In this document: positions 1 to 14,049 of the stretch, one piece after another | Layout of the letters: every line of letters starts with the position of its first letter | Position numbering within the stretch: the first letter of the stretch is position 1 | Assembly: GCA_013397695.1 (NCBI GenBank) | Contig: VYZI01000018.1 | Location: forward strand, 2,644,920 to 2,708,919 | DNA length: 64,000 nt | DNA from: Centropus unirufus | Lineage: Eukaryota; Chordata; Aves; Cuculiformes; Centropidae | Reading direction: 5' to 3' | Program-made: the position numbers and the translations under genes | The notes under the pieces: generated by a model | Told to the model about the DNA's origin: nothing | Databases searched by the model: none | Seen by the model: the letters and a program-made list of their open reading frames with translations, nothing else

Positions 1-1100
1 TGAATAGCTTAGAGAGGGCTCTTACTAGTCTTTTTTCTTTAGTTGCCTTGTCAAAAGGAAGTCAGAATTGATTAGAGTTTAATTTCTTTTTTTTTATTTA
101 TTTCTCAGCAGTCCTGTATTCATCTAAGATTTCTCCATCGTAACAGATTTAGAGTTTATTTAACAGTGGTGCTGCTACTGTACTTCTGGAGAACGGGTTA
201 CCAGCAGTGCCTAAGAGAGCTGACCTCCTCCAGATCTGCTTTGTAATGTCCTCTGTGAGGAAGGAGGATTCAGCTTTCCCACATGAGAGGGGATTCATTA
301 CTGATGGTGCTGACCACACACACGCAGCCCCTGTCCCTTCCAGGCTCCCTGGCTTGCAGGCTGTAAGAGCTGAGTACTGCTGCCACACACAGTGTATCTA
401 AACCTTGGCGGGAGTTAAGCTGCCTTGGAAGTGATTGCTGACTGCAAACTTGACAAAGGAGCTCTTTTGGGGAGGAGGGTGAACCTCACCAGGTCCTCTG
501 CTGGTTTTCTTCACTCCCACATTGAATTGCTGCGGTGTTCCCAATATGGGACCACTCCAGAAAGTGCTCTTGAACCTCCAGCCGATGCAAGCATTCAGTG
601 TCTGCCCGCTAAGCTACTTGTCATACTTGAATTGTGATGAAGTTCAGGATGCCCTCAAACCGAATGTCCAGCAAGGAACAAAGCACTCATCACCATGTGT
701 CCACATGCAAGGGTTGCAAACCCACAACCATGTGCTGAGGAGAAAATTCCCCATGGCAGAAATCTGTGACGGTGGGGGCAGCACTACAGTGCTTGCTGTT
801 GCCATCCATGCCAGTGCTGGTGGCCATGCTACTGGGTTGGCAGACCCTCACTGAGGAGCGAGGAAAGGTGATCAAACTGCCTTGTAAGGGTTTGGCTGCC
901 ATCCTGGGCAGAAAGACCTTGTTGTTTAGTTAGGAAGTGTGTAAAGAATAGTAAAAATAATGAGAAAGGGAAAACGGGGGATTTTAATTGATAGTTTTGA
1001 GTTTCTCTGTTTTTTAGTAACAAATGCTGTTTTTGAAATTCCCAAAACTTACAATCCCACTTTATGAAGCTTTCAGATATCTTGTACGTGACATGGTGTG
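1..1100. other. noncoding, slightly GC-richer 200-900
   Basis: No exon or repeat family is recognisable here. Between about 150 and 900 the GC content is higher than in the following kilobases, and short open frames occur on both strands at once. That is expected of composition rather than of a gene. The frames show no domain, signal peptide or repeat. The stretch could hold an old unrecognised repeat or part of an untranslated transcript, but nothing in the sequence decides this. Confidence 0.5.
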
Positions 1101-1152
1101 ACCACAGAATCAGAAATGCAGTGAGGACCTCAAGAAAGTGCCTAATCTGACC
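1101..1152 (+). repeat. possible degenerate CR1-type 3' fragment
   Basis: The segment begins ACCACAGAATCAGAAATG and continues through GAGGACCTC to CTAATCTGACC. This order resembles the CACAGAATCA...GGGACCTC...CTAGTCCAACC wording of old amniote retroposon tails of the CR1 kind. The match is short and needs several gaps, so it may be chance. Confidence 0.25.
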
Positions 1153-4100
1153 TTTTATATGGAGATTAAATCAAGATGCTTGAATGCTTGGCTTGCCCTT
1201 GCACTATATTAGTGCATAGATACTTGTTCCTGAGCTCCCTTACACACCTCTGGACATACACATTAAGACTATCCATTACAAGCAAAGTGGAAAGGGCAGC
1301 AGGCTGAATAAGGCGCAGTAGAGAAGGTCTCTGGAGCTGGTGATTTTAACTGGCATCTGTTCTTAAGCTGGGGTAAAACCCTCTAGTTTGAGGAAGAGGC
1401 CAGTAGTGAATTTTAAATCTGTAGACAAACATCTAAAAGGATTTGGCTCATTAAGCATTAGCAACAAATTGCACAGGAATGCCTGAATATATTTTAAAAA
1501 CAAATAACATGCAAGTTAAATACACAGAAGGCTTTTCTTTCACCCAGAGGATAAATAAGACTTTTCCCATTTCTTGCTAAAAGTTTGCAAGTAGGTGCTT
1601 TAATGGAGCTCAGGAAAGGTGCACAAATAGATGTACGTAACCATTACTTGGGCAACCATTTAATCTCTGGAAGGATTCACTGGCTTACTAAACTGAGAAG
1701 GGAAATTAATGTTTTTCTAGTATTTAGGGGTCATCTAAGACAGCTTTTTTTTTCTTTAGTGCCCTGTGATTTCAATATTTTTGTTTTGTGAAGAAAGCCG
1801 TTTTAGAACAAGAGACAGACTTGTGATCATTCCAGTCAGTGAGCATTCAGACTTGAAGTGGAATTGGAATGATGGGTCTTGGTCCGCTCAGTTTATTGCC
1901 TCTGCCTTTTCTTCCTGTGAGACCCTGCATTATAAACTCAAGCAATTACTGTGTGGTAGGAATCTCACTCATCCTGATTAAACTGAGGGAGCTGTTAAAA
2001 TTCTGTTCCGATTAACACCAGAGAAAATATCTATTTGAGGAAGAAATAGGTTATCTTTATCTGTCTATGAATGGCAATGGTGCTATTAGTACCTTGAAGT
2101 GACACAGTGCTACAAAAATTTATTATGCACAGAGATTAAATTACAGTATAGTGAAATAAAAGTATGCATGTATGGTCACTCCTTTATGGATTCTTGATAG
2201 CAATTTAAAAAAATCTGCAAACTTAGCTAATTGTAAAAACCAAAAAAGAACCACCACCTCCCCCCACCAGGCTGAGGTTAATGGAGTTCTGCAACAGCAT
2301 TATAGTGTTTGCTTTATAAAGATGGCATATTCTACATTAATTTTACTTCCTTCAGCCTTTTTTTTTGTTATTTTCAGAAGATAATAAAGGAGGCACTACA
2401 GTTTGCATCAGAAAGCACTACTTATATTATACATTGGATTTAATAATATATGAAGTTAATCCTTCTGCCTTCAAGATGCAATCTTAGAGATTGATTCAAA
2501 TTTGATGATAGAGCAGGACATTGCCAGTACAAACTTGGTCAAAAGTCTGAGTCCTGGAATTAATATAAAACTTATGATCCCTCTACAGACAGACATGAAA
2601 AAATACGAATTATTTACTTCAGTATCTTGGTTTCTTTTTTTATTAAGAGTTGCAGCCCTCTATATAATAATTCCTTTGTTTCAGCAACATTTTCTGGAAT
2701 GCTGCCCAGCACTGTTTGTTCGTGCAGTAGGTGGAAATTTAAAGAATATAAAGGTGCCAAAACTGAATAGAACTGATTTTTCTCTTTCCAGTGATTTAAT
2801 CCTTGAAAACTCAGACTTTTTATGCCTAGTATCCATAGCCCGTTGAGCTAATTGTTCTCTTTTCTCCTTTTTTTCTGCTTATATTAGAAGCTTATTAGGG
2901 TTGATGGCCACGCCTTGCTGATTAGGCAAAACATGACACAACTGATTAACACAAATTCTCAAAACTGAGACATGACATGGAATAATGACAGGATATAGCC
3001 TTTATTAGGATTTACATCATGGGAGAAAAACAAGGAAATATATCAATGAGGTGAAAAAGAAGGTAAATAAAGGGTTAAGAATGGGAAGATTCATTATTAG
3101 AGTATCCTAAACCATAGAGTAGCACTTCTCTAGTTTCTGCTTTGATCTGTGATTTCTTCTGTGATTTTAGAAGAAGGAAGAATACTTTACAATTAGTTCT
3201 GCTGTCAATGTGAAAAAATTCCAATTTTTGCATTTGTTTTGGAGCCTGTTTGGTGAAGTTCCTTGAAATCAGCAAGGTTTTAACAGGTCACTAATCTTAA
3301 AAAATTAATTCTGGAGTCAAGTCAGCTGAAGGGAGGCTTATCTTTCTCTTAAAGTAAATCAACAGTACAGCATGGCAAGGGATGGCGAGATTTGGTGATT
3401 TGTGCTCTAGTTCTTGCCTCAGATAACTGAATTTTGGATAGACTATGTAAGAAAAAAATCGAGTCAGAATGTGACGTGTGAAGGAAAAGCATAGTGGGTC
3501 TTGCTGCTACAGTGGGTTACTGATGCTGTCCCTAAATGTGGAACTGGAAGGAATAAAGGGATAAGAGAAAGCTAGGGTACACATTTAATAAAAACATGGG
3601 AAGTCTTTCATTTCAGTTTAACTATATCCAAACTTTAGATACTTAACGCTATTATAAGCAAAATTAAGAAATGTTATTTTTTTTAATAAAAAAGCAGCTT
3701 TGCTTTATTTCCCACATCTTGGGGAGCAGCAATAGCCCACGTGAAATGGTTCCCATACTCTTTCCACTTCTGCTCTTGCCTGCAAGTGATTCTTGCAAAG
3801 ATAGGTAAAGATGAGTCAAATATTTCCCCAGATTATTCTCAGCAGAAATAGATTCTAAATACGTGCAAAAAGCTGAAGAGCAGCCATTCTGCTTGTATTT
3901 AGAACTGTCTTTTGTTACAAAACAGGACATAATTTTAATCCAGTGGTAAAACTGGTCTTGTCATGGATCAAAGGGCATCATCTATTCAGCACAGAGGTGA
4001 AGAGAAAGCAGCAGTAGAGTAGTTGTCAAAAGGCAAAAATTTTTAACTATTAGATCCAAAAAAATAAAGGAGCTTTGGCTGAGCAATATCTTCAGGACTG

Positions 4101-7100
4101 GGCCCCTTGAGAAATGCACACTAGTGAATACTCTCTTGCACTTGGTTGTAGACCAAGACCAATGCTTTTGTGCTACAATTTTTATTTGACCTATGGTGAA
4201 TATGAAAAATGAGGTTTGGGTTGTTTTTTTTTTTGAAAGCTTTGACTCTGCTTTCACCCTCAAATGCCATATATTTTTTATTAATTTTCACTTATTAAGG
4301 ATTTAAGAACGTCTTAAGAGTCTCCAGGTAGATTACTGGAAAGAGGATTTCCAGTATAAGAGGGATATTTCTGAAAACATGGACTGAGGTATTGGACAAC
4401 TGAGGAGAAGAGAATGTCTATTTTTTTTCAATAGAAGTCCCACAGCAAACCAGTACGCAAAAGAAATCATCATTAGATACTTGTACAGATGTCAATAAGT
4501 CTAGAATGTACATCTGATAGAGTGGCTCAAGAAAATGTAGATGAACCTTTCTATTGCTGAGCCAGAAAAGTCTGTCATTGGTGACAAACTTTAGCAATAG
4601 AACTATATGATATGTCTGTCTTAAATTTCTTTGCCTACTTTTTGTGCCATGGGTGTATTTGAACTGATGGAGGCTTCAACTTTTTAACATCAGTGATGAC
4701 ATAGCTAGTATATGCTGTAATAATATTTTTTTTTGTCATAGATAATTTAATTATGTTAACATCTTGGCAGAAAAAGCAATGTGGCAGAGCCTTTGTCACT
4801 CAAGGACCCTCTGTTATTTCCCCGTGAAAACCTAAGAAAGAAGTTACAGGGGACAATGTATTCTAGTAGAAAATAATAAATTATTGTTCATTAAAGTAAG
4901 CAAAATATGGAGCATATAATGCATTTCTGTTGTAGACTTTTGAGCCTTGCTCCTTGTGAAGCACAGCTATCATGTGGTGAAGTTTCTTTAAGTCATGATT
5001 TTCTTATTGCAGAGAATGAATCATAAGTATATACTGGATCAGAGAATTGTGGGTTTCTCTCTTCTTCTTGCTGTTTCATGGTAACAGTAATTTCTTGGTA
5101 GCCTCATGGTGACCCTGGGATAATCACCTTTATTAGTTAATTACTTCAGGGAGCAAACATGGGATCAGATCATTTGTGAGTGATTAGTGAGTCTGGAAAT
5201 ATAAGGAGTCTGAAAGCTTTGTACATGTGCACCAATACGCATATGTGGAAGTGGATCATTTGATCTTTCACTCCTGTGTATATATCAGCTATTTCAATAT
5301 TTGATATTGCTGTAATAAAAGGCATGACTTCGAGATCAGAGACAAGGATGCTTTGCCTCCTGTTGCGAATATGTTGTCAGTCATATGTACAAATAGTTGG
5401 GGTGGCAAGTTGTGACAACTATTTTAAAGATGGAATCGGACTCATTAAAAATCTAGGTCTGCATCTCAGATCACCATATGGATACCAATGCAGCCTGTTC
5501 AGCAGCTTGCAACGTATATTTGACCCTATGTGAGATTTATTGAATTAGAGAGCTACTTTTAATTGTTTGTAAGCACTAATGGATATGAATTCTACAAACT
5601 TTGTCTCATGTATGGGTGCATATGGCATGCACTTCCAGTGTGTTTGCCAATGCAGAGCCATATGCCATTTTTGACATTTTTTATTACAGTGGTTAATGTA
5701 TCAGCAGTACTTAAGCTGCATTGATAAACAGTGTTTATTTCTTTATCGGTTTGGGTCTGAATGCACAAATATGTAAGTTTAAAATTGAATTTCTATCACT
5801 CTATTTCCAAGTGAAATGTTTAATACGGAGTCAACACTGGATGTGCCAGTAAGCACATTTAGTTTCATTTATGGGACAAGTGATGTCATTAAAAGAGTTA
5901 CAAATGCTCTTTGCATATAATTAGCCTTGTTCTCAGGCCATAACATTTCAAAGACTTGGATATTTGTTAAATCAATGGGAATGTTCATATATGAAAAGTT
6001 AATCCATGTATAAGTGTCTTTGTAGAATTGTGAAGTAAATGGAATGTTAAAAAATACCATTATGATCTTATCTAATCTAAACGCACACAGTATTAATACT
6101 TGCTATTTTAGTTGGTTATGCAGGTACCACTTTTACAAACACTTCCATATTTGAAAACATGCATATTTTTAAAAAATATTGAGAGGCTCATTGACTAGAT
6201 CTTGTAATTTTTTTCGCCATCAGTATTAAAATATGCTGTTACTGTGTTAATTTCCGTCTAAGGAAACAGTAGTAACATGCTGATATTTCAATGTGTGTAA
6301 GGTTGGTGGCAGATTTTTTTGTTAGTGGCCAGGAACCTTTTTCTTATTATTACATTGAATTAAAGATGTATCAAAAAAGAAGCAGCTATACTTGATTTAG
6401 AGACAGTTTATAATGTTACCAGTGTTAAGGGATTGGTATTTATTCTGAAGAACAAGGAACTAAACACTTTGCAAAGGAGGTCTGGGGAACATGGTCAAAG
6501 TTACCCTGTCAAGAACAACAGCATAATTGGGACAGTGTGCTACTCTACCAGTTTGATATATAGCATTCTTTATTCCCTTTGTCAGCTGTTCATATGTGAT
6601 TTTTTTTCACCTGTTTAAAATTAATGAAAAACATTTATTCCAATTTTGAATAGTGTATGAGCTTTGGTTTAATAATGCTATATGAATGAGACCTTGTTAT
6701 CTTGTATGTAAGGAGGTAATAATAAGATTTCTTTTAAATACTTATTAGCCAGCTTCTTAAATGGCCAGTTTGATGATGTGATCACTTGTGCCTAGTATGT
6801 GTGAAAGATGAGTCATTGAAAAAAGCCTTTTCTTGAAAAATGATAGCTTTTGAGTTTAAGCAGTGTCCAAGCAATTGGTTTATGTTTCCTGGTTTGTTTT
6901 GGTTTTACAAAAAACAGGTGGTGCAGTGTTCTGCTAATTCTAATTCAAAGGGATCTGGCTAAAGTCATGGTCCAGTAATTGAAATACCTATGCATTAACA
7001 GGATCTGCATAGTGTTTTTCCCTGCTGCTGGTAATGTTAGAAATATGATCTTGCATTTCTACTGTTAAAAAAATTACCTGTGTTCAGAATAAGGCCAAAT

Positions 7101-7732
7101 GATGATCACAAATATACGTGATACCACCCGATATCTACCGCTCTGTTGTGCATGGCACAGTTACACTTATTGAAATTAATCATTCCTTTTTAGTTTTTTA
7201 AAAAATGTTGCATTTATATCTGCATACCTGTGGCTGACATAATCATGCTTAAAGATTTCTGCAAATCTTGTAATAAGTAGTTGATAAACCACGATGTTCG
7301 ATATGCACTTAAGATGCCCTGTGTTGTACACTCCTGGAAAAAAACATTAACCAGGTAGAGGAGTGTAACTCTTCTGAGGCAGTTCTCCCCTAAATCTCTG
7401 AAATAAATACTTCTCTCAATTTTCCATCCCACCAGTATATTCTATGAGAGCTGGTGGTGAGCCCGAGATTATTAGATGCTGAGCAGAACTGGGTTTTTTC
7501 TCAGAGGTTGCCCTTCAGACAAACAGAATATTTTCCCTGAGAGAATGTAGGATTATGGAAGTGGTTGCAATTAACTCTCTTACTCAATATCAAAATATTT
7601 TTCATTATCACCTATGTTTATTTCAGTAAATTATCTAACTAAAAAAAAATCTTATTTTTTAATTATTTCAAGTAATCAGTTTTATGTGAAATGTTTCCTA
7701 TAAAACCTGAAATACTAAATTTCAAAGGATCA
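1153..7732. other. AT-rich noncoding, nothing recognised
   Basis: This is about 6.6 kb of AT-rich sequence with scattered poly-T and poly-A runs, for example near 2355, 4225 and 4420. The longest open frames are about 110 codons with no recognisable protein features. I saw no LINE or SINE wording and no tandem array. TATA-like and AATAAA words occur at the density expected of such composition. Confidence 0.6.
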
Positions 7733-7815
7733 ATAGCTGAAAAAAATTTTAAAATTTTAAGTCTTTCAGAAGTGTTGATTTGACTGAAATAGCTAGACTG
7801 ATTTTTTTCAGCTAT
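7733..7815. repeat. 15 bp perfect inverted repeat, 53 bp spacer
   Basis: The arm at 7733-7747 reads ATAGCTGAAAAAAAT. The arm at 7801-7815 is its exact reverse complement, ATTTTTTTCAGCTAT. The spacer is AT-rich and contains another AAAATTTTAAAATTTT-like symmetric run. The pair could form a stem-loop or be the ends of a very small decayed MITE. Half of each arm is a homopolymer, so the effective information is lower than 15 bp suggests. Confidence 0.6.
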
Positions 7816-9424
7816 CGTGAACTCAATTTTCAGAATCTGAAAAACAAAAAAGATGAAAAAGAACTACTCTTCAGCTGCCAATCATACTCAGTAGCTGTAT
7901 GTAACATTACTTTAAATACTGATTTCAGAATGCTTAGCCAAAACAAATCCTACAAAAGTCTGAGAACCTACATTTAGTATTTTGGTACTGTAAAGTCCTA
8001 TTTGCACAAATGGGAATATATCCTGAATTGATCAGGATTTGTGTTGTTGACAAAACTGCTTTTTCTATCAGAAAATGACAGGTCATCAAAACATTGTTTT
8101 CCATAGGAAATTTTCATTTTGATTAAATGTTGTCAAAAAGATTTTGCATGTTTCTGATGGAATTTTTATTCAGGGCAAGAGGAATGAAGAACGTTATGAA
8201 TAAGATTTCCATTTAGGGAGTTAGAAAGATATGAGTCCATGTCTGCTTGAGTTGGCATTGCTTTGGATTTTTCTTTAATGTTGAATAGTGATTAGTTTCA
8301 AAACCTCAACATTTTTCACAAATGCAATTCTTCTCCAGCCCTATCTGGGTTTGAGGGCTCTGAGTCAGTGCAAAAGGTATTCTCAAGCTTGTAAGACAGA
8401 AGTGGAAGTGTTTATTGATGCCCTTGAGAATAACGTTGTATAGCAAGGATTGGAAAAGTGAATAATAAAAAAGTAGAAATATTTAAATGCATATACTAAA
8501 TTTTGTGTATGTATTCTAAGCCTGGTTTATGGGTTTGACTCTAAGTATTGTAAACTAACTAATTTTAAATTAAACTTAAATTTGATTGAATCTCAGCATG
8601 AAGATGCCAACATTCATATAGATTCATTAGCTGACCTAAATTCTCTGATAAAATTTACTAGCATCTGCAGGCAGAGGATTTATCCAGGATGATGTTCGTG
8701 TTACTAACAGGAACGAACACTGGCAACATACACATAGTTTCAACCCACAAGTAAAGAAGATAAAAAATAATTTTAAACATTAGTTATTTAAAAAAATGGC
8801 AAATGCTCTATCATGTTAAAATAATTTTGGAGGGGTTTTTTTTTCAGTTACCACCTAACAACTGGTACAATAGCCAGAAGGCAAGACAATGTAAGTTTTT
8901 GTTGAGCAGAGTACACTTGCTTCAAGAAGCTAGCGTGCCAATAGAGGCACACATCAAGTGACGCTAACATACTGGGTGAATTATGTGTCCCATCACACCA
9001 ATGACTGCAGAGCCATAAAACCACCCTAAGTGTTCTAGTTACAATCAATTACATCATGCTTTAATCACATTTTAATGATGTATTAACCAAGATTTCAACA
9101 GCAATTAGTTTAATGGGTGTTTGCTTTTTTTAACTATTTTAACTGTGTTTATATCCAGTAAGATTAAAATAAAATAAAGCATTGGCTGTGACCTCTTTCT
9201 TCAGCAATTTTGTGTGATGGGACTGAAGAGAGATATTTTTTAGTTACCAGGCATTCACAGCTCTTAAGTATTAATATGTTTGACTTTGTTGCCTGACCAT
9301 ATACTGTGATATTTTTCTCATGTAGAATGATTCTGCAAAACCTAACATACTACACTGGAAATAATTAATGCATCTCCCCTCCTTTAGGGCAGAGAGTATT
9401 ATGCTGCCCATTGATATCTAGGCA
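7816..9424. other. AT-rich noncoding
   Basis: No gene or named repeat is seen. Around 8040-8160 there is a run of loosely symmetric words (GACAAAA, CATCAAAA, AAATTTTCATTTTGA, TGTCAAAAAG) that could be a decayed palindromic DNA transposon. It lacks clear terminal repeats, so it is not called as one. The stretch ends at an assembly gap. Confidence 0.5.
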
Positions 9425-9439
9425 NNNNNNNNNNNNNNN
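9425..9439. other. assembly gap (15 N)
   Basis: Fifteen consecutive N bases. Nothing readable is interrupted. The flanks are ordinary AT-rich sequence on both sides. Such a short gap suggests a draft assembly with an estimated or filler gap size. Confidence 0.99.
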
Positions 9440-9639
9440 GTTTCTAAAAGTTATGCAGCTCACCATGATATTTCTGTTGATACACATTTTCTGTAGAGAA
9501 AACTGACAAACATCTCTGGGAATCCAAGTCCCTTTAAAGCACTCTTAAGAATATTAACAGATAAAGAAAAGAGATTTCACAGCAAAACCCACATAAAAAC
9601 CCATATTAGAAATGATACCAAACTGAAAGAATGTTGTAA
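9440..9639. other. noncoding gap flank
   Basis: This is AT-rich, repeat-free sequence between the gap and the enhancer-like block. It has no coding signal. Confidence 0.4.
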
Positions 9640-10200
9640 AATGAGCATGGAAAAATGTACAAAATGAATTCATGCCCATTTACATGCTTTCAGTCAGGCT
9701 ACCAGATAACAAAGCCTCTGTCTTTGTGTTAACACTGCAGATTAGGTCAAGTTTTTACCCCTCTGAGCTCTTTTCCTGTAAATGACGGGTTTTGATGTGA
9801 AACAAGCAACATGTCAAAGCAAGTTGAAAGATGTAGGCATTTTATGCCATGTCACAATGACAGGCCGGTGAATATTTGGGCCATTAGGGGCTTATTAGTG
9901 AATAAATGACCAGATGGTTCAGTGATGCACAGAGATGGACAGAACTGGATGCTACTAATCAGCACTGTCTGTACTTGATGTCAAATCACATGACACAGTA
10001 ACCCATGGATACCGAATAAAAGTTACCATTAGCAAGTCAATTTGATATCTGTGTGGTGTAAACAGACTTATAACTGCACTTCAGAGCTGCCTGTTGTTAA
10101 GAAGAAATAATGGTACAGTATTTAAATAAACACACTCTCCTCTTATCAAGTTATGATAAATATAAATAGAATTTCAATTCCAAAGACCTCCTTTTTATTC
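9640..10200. promoter_or_regulatory. candidate conserved noncoding element
   Basis: This is repeat-free sequence of balanced composition without open frames. Visible words include TGTCACAATGACAGG at 9850-9864, which combines two MEIS/TGIF-like TGACA half sites around a SOX-like ACAATG. Others are CTTATTAGTG near 9891-9900, TGATGTCAAATCACATGAC near 9978, and TTACCATTAGC near 10022. Dense mixed homeodomain, SOX and MEIS words without repeats are typical of vertebrate developmental enhancers. The call rests on texture only, because no alignment was available. Confidence 0.35.
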
Positions 10201-13200
10201 CAAAGAGGCTATGGAAGGACATTTACATATTAGACTATCTCTACAGACAAAAAGGCTGGACTGGAAATGCTGTAAAAGCAAAACAAGAGACACCTTCTCC
10301 AAACACCATGGTTAGCAACATAAAGTGATGCTTTATGCATTTGTCACAGAATTGCAAACTTGAGGAACAGGACCTATTTTCTGGGGGGAGGATGTTTGCT
10401 TTTCTGTATATTCATGCTTTGATTTTTTACTGATGTTGGTATATGTCTGCTTGCCTCTGCCTTAAATTTTTCCCATGGGTTTTTTAAAATTTATTTTGAC
10501 AAACCCTTGTTAGCAAGACATTGCCAAAGCATTGCATCAGAGTTTGAAGCTTTAGGTTTTCAGTAACGACCAGATTCAGGAGCTGATCTTAAACCAGTAT
10601 TTGCAGAATAGGCAGTGCCAGCCCCAACAGAGGGGGCGAGTCAATGCTGGGGAGGGGGGAGGCTTCACTCTTGCACAGAATTTGTAAGCTAAAACTAAAA
10701 GGAAGTTTTGCCTTGAACTTGGTGGAAGTAAATTTGCAGATCATAGAGGTTTGGGGTGTATCCTCATCTCTAAGCCAATGACAAACATGCCAGTAACATG
10801 TTTTTTAGGCAGAAGTATATGCATATCTGAGACACGTTTTACTTTTCTCTTATGAGTCTTTAGAGCAATTGAGAACAAATGCAGATTTGTGATCGATGTT
10901 TTTTGACGTACTGATATGATTTACAACGTGTTTTGAAATATATGTTACCCTTTTTCTGTAAAGGTGATGATATGAGTACATAAGTTTTACGTAATGAATG
11001 AATAACCATTGTTTATTGGCTCTATCTGTGTTTAAATATGAGTTCCCCTTGATCACAATTTTCTCTCTCTCGCACCTCCTTTGTGGAAAGAATATGGAGA
11101 GTTTTATAGTATTGGTGGTCACAGAAATTCAGATTAGGTGTTTCCATGATTAAATAAGGAAACAGATGAAAATTAGTCAAATCTAGTAAGAGAAGCACTA
11201 TTATGTGAGCAATCAAATATATGCTTATACTCTGAACATATTACAATCTTAAACTAGAAAGAAATATAGCAGAATAAGTTAAGATTGTAAATTATGTTGC
11301 CCATGCTAAAATTCCTGTTGTAGCACGAATGTATCTTTACACAGAAGACAAAGTTGATAAAATAGTATAAGTGGTACTTTAGGCAACACAATACCACACT
11401 GCTTATACTGCTATAGTAATTGCTGTAAGGCTTTATTAGCAAAAACGCTGATATTTTTAACTGTATCTGATCCAATGATCAGCTAAAGATGCCTGGGGAA
11501 AAAGTAAAAGTAAACAGGACGCACAGAAAGGGATTCCTTGGCTAGAATTCATAGCCCTTTGATGTTGTGGAGGCTGAAGTCAGAAAGAGTTAGAGAAATT
11601 TGAGGAATTGCTCATCAGCAATTATAATAACAATGGAACGGGTTCATTCTCCAGGTCAGGAAACCCGTACCCAATCAATTGCTGGAGGCTAGGAAAGGAG
11701 TATCATTCCAAGGGTGCTTTTACATTTGTCTTGTTTCTTTGACTTTTTCCTAAATATCCTCCAGGGATCATTGGTCGAGACAAAAATTGCTCTAGGTAGA
11801 CATGTGATCTTCCTCAGTGTAGCAGCTTTCACGTTCTTATGACGTGGTAGGACTGAAATAGTGAAATAATAATGATGAAATAATTTGTGACTACAGAATT
11901 AATTTATCTTTGAAAATTGCATGGGTACTTAGAAAAGGCATATAAACCAGAAGTTTTTAAGTTGTGGAGGTTTATATGTGCGTTGGAGTATTTGCGTCAG
12001 CAACTTCAGTAAAAGATTTTATACTAAATTCTCCACTGATTAAATTTTAAAATCCCTCTCAGTTTGTGGAATAAAGATGCTTCATAGTTTTTCTTTTCCA
12101 TTCTTTCTGATACTAAGCCTAGAAATGATACACAGCTTCACACGTTAACGAAAGTCTGATAAATGTAGCAGTTTACCCAAAAGGTTCAACTGACCATCCC
12201 TGAAAGCTCAGACTGCGTTTCAATCTGAACTAAAGTTTGAGAGAATCTGGGATAACTTCACTGATCTGAGTAGAAGCCATTGCAATCTTGGTAGTTTCAG
12301 CGCAGGCTGAATTAGAGTTTATACTTCACATTTAATTAAAAAAAATGAATTCTGTAGTTAATAGTTCACAAAAAAATTAAAGAGAGGTGTTATATATACC
12401 TGTGTGAATGCTTCTTTAATAACATTCGTTTGTTTCTTGGATTTTTTTTGCTAAAATGTTTTTGACATGAGTCTGATGCACAGGGGTAAGGGCTCAGCAG
12501 ATTCACGCTGTAGCAGCTTTCCCATTCCAGTTGCAAAATACTGTTTTATACCAATAGTTTTCTCTGCTTTTGCATAGCCAGTTGGCTTCAATTGGCAGTT
12601 CAATATAATTCCTTGCAGATGTCAAGGCAATCAGAGGGTATTTTTTCCTGAAAATACAAAGTTGTCATCGTGTTTTCTATTGATGACAGCGTTACTCCAA
12701 AATAAATGCAACTTTCTTAGAGCAGTTATACCTTACAGAAAGACCTTGGCTCTAGAAAAATTGGTTTGAGATGGAAAAAATTTTTTAAATTCCATGGGAA
12801 AAAATTCTTTGTTGATATATGTAATATTTGCATGGAAGTAACAAATAATTTTGAAAAGAGATGCAAAATAGTTATTGTTGCTGATGGTGGTGGTTGTGCC
12901 AGAGAATGGTGGCTCAGTGGAAATGGTCAGAAGCTCTCTGCCAAAATCAAAAGAAATAGAGTGAAAATCTGAGTGTGTGCAACCTCACTGCAAAATGCAG
13001 GCATCTGACAAAGGTACCATAAGAAAGGCTTAATGTGGATATGCACTCAAATGTGATGGATACTTTCCTAAGACTTTTAGGTTTGCTGGTACCATATTAC
13101 TGGCTAGAGATTGTTTTGAGTCATCAGAGTCTTTGATAGGAACTTTTCCCTCCTCTGCTTTGTTGTGTCAGCTTTTCATCCGTCCAGTACAGCTCACATG

Positions 13201-14049
13201 GAGTTTTTGCTCTGTGGCTTGTTGGACACTGGCAAGAATGCTGTGGCAACGTGGAGGACAAAAGGTGTGCAAGTTCAGTTTTCTTAACTTGCACAACTCA
13301 AACAAATCTAAAGTAAAATATATCAAGTAGTATATATTTGTAATAAATCAACCACTTCAAAATGTAGTTTACAAATGTTTATGAAAGGTTGAAGTGATGA
13401 TAAAAAGGAAAACTATATGTCGATCTGCTCAAACTAAGATTACAGCCAACAGGTCATCTTCATCTCTATGAGATGAGATTTGGAATATCTTTTGGGTGGA
13501 CATAATTAGAACTCAGTTCCACATAATTTTCCCTAAATCTCTTTTGCTCAGTGGTTGCTATCCCCAAGGAACAGGTCTGTGAGCAGTTTGGTTGGGAAGA
13601 ATGACAACAGATGCTGAGAGGAGGAGGAAGAGGAGAGACTATCTAAAGCACCTCTCAGGGGCCCAGTAGTAAGCAGGGAGCCTGAAAAATCAGAGAAATG
13701 GGAATGTCCCCTACAAAGCAGACCGCTGAAAATTTAAGACTATATTGGGTAATCTCTTTAGCTAATGGCCAAAGATTAGATAAGTGTTTTGGAGGATGAA
13801 TCTCGTGAATTACTAACACTTTTAGAGAAAGATCACGAGGAATGACTTAAGTAGTTGCGATAAATTGCAAGTCTTAGTGGATGTGAAGCAAAATCTGCCT
13901 GCCTCTTTAATGCCCATTTCTGTTCCCTTCGAATTCAGTTGGTATTTTGACACTGCATTCTGCAGAAAAAGCCTGACCCTGTATTTAGTTCATTACATTG
14001 AGTAATTGTAACATACCTGCAGAATGACAATGAAAAAATTATGTCTTTG
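10201..14049. other. noncoding, no gene recognised
   Basis: The sequence is mixed AT-rich with a short G-rich patch at 10620-10665 and a purine-only run at about 13616-13638 (AGGAGG-type). Open frames are at most 90 codons with low-complexity or random-looking translations. I recognise no LINE or SINE wording. Confidence 0.55.

Noticed and set aside
8040..8160. Loosely palindromic AAATTTTCA-type words as a DNA transposon
   Set aside because: No matching terminal inverted repeats or target-site duplication could be defined.
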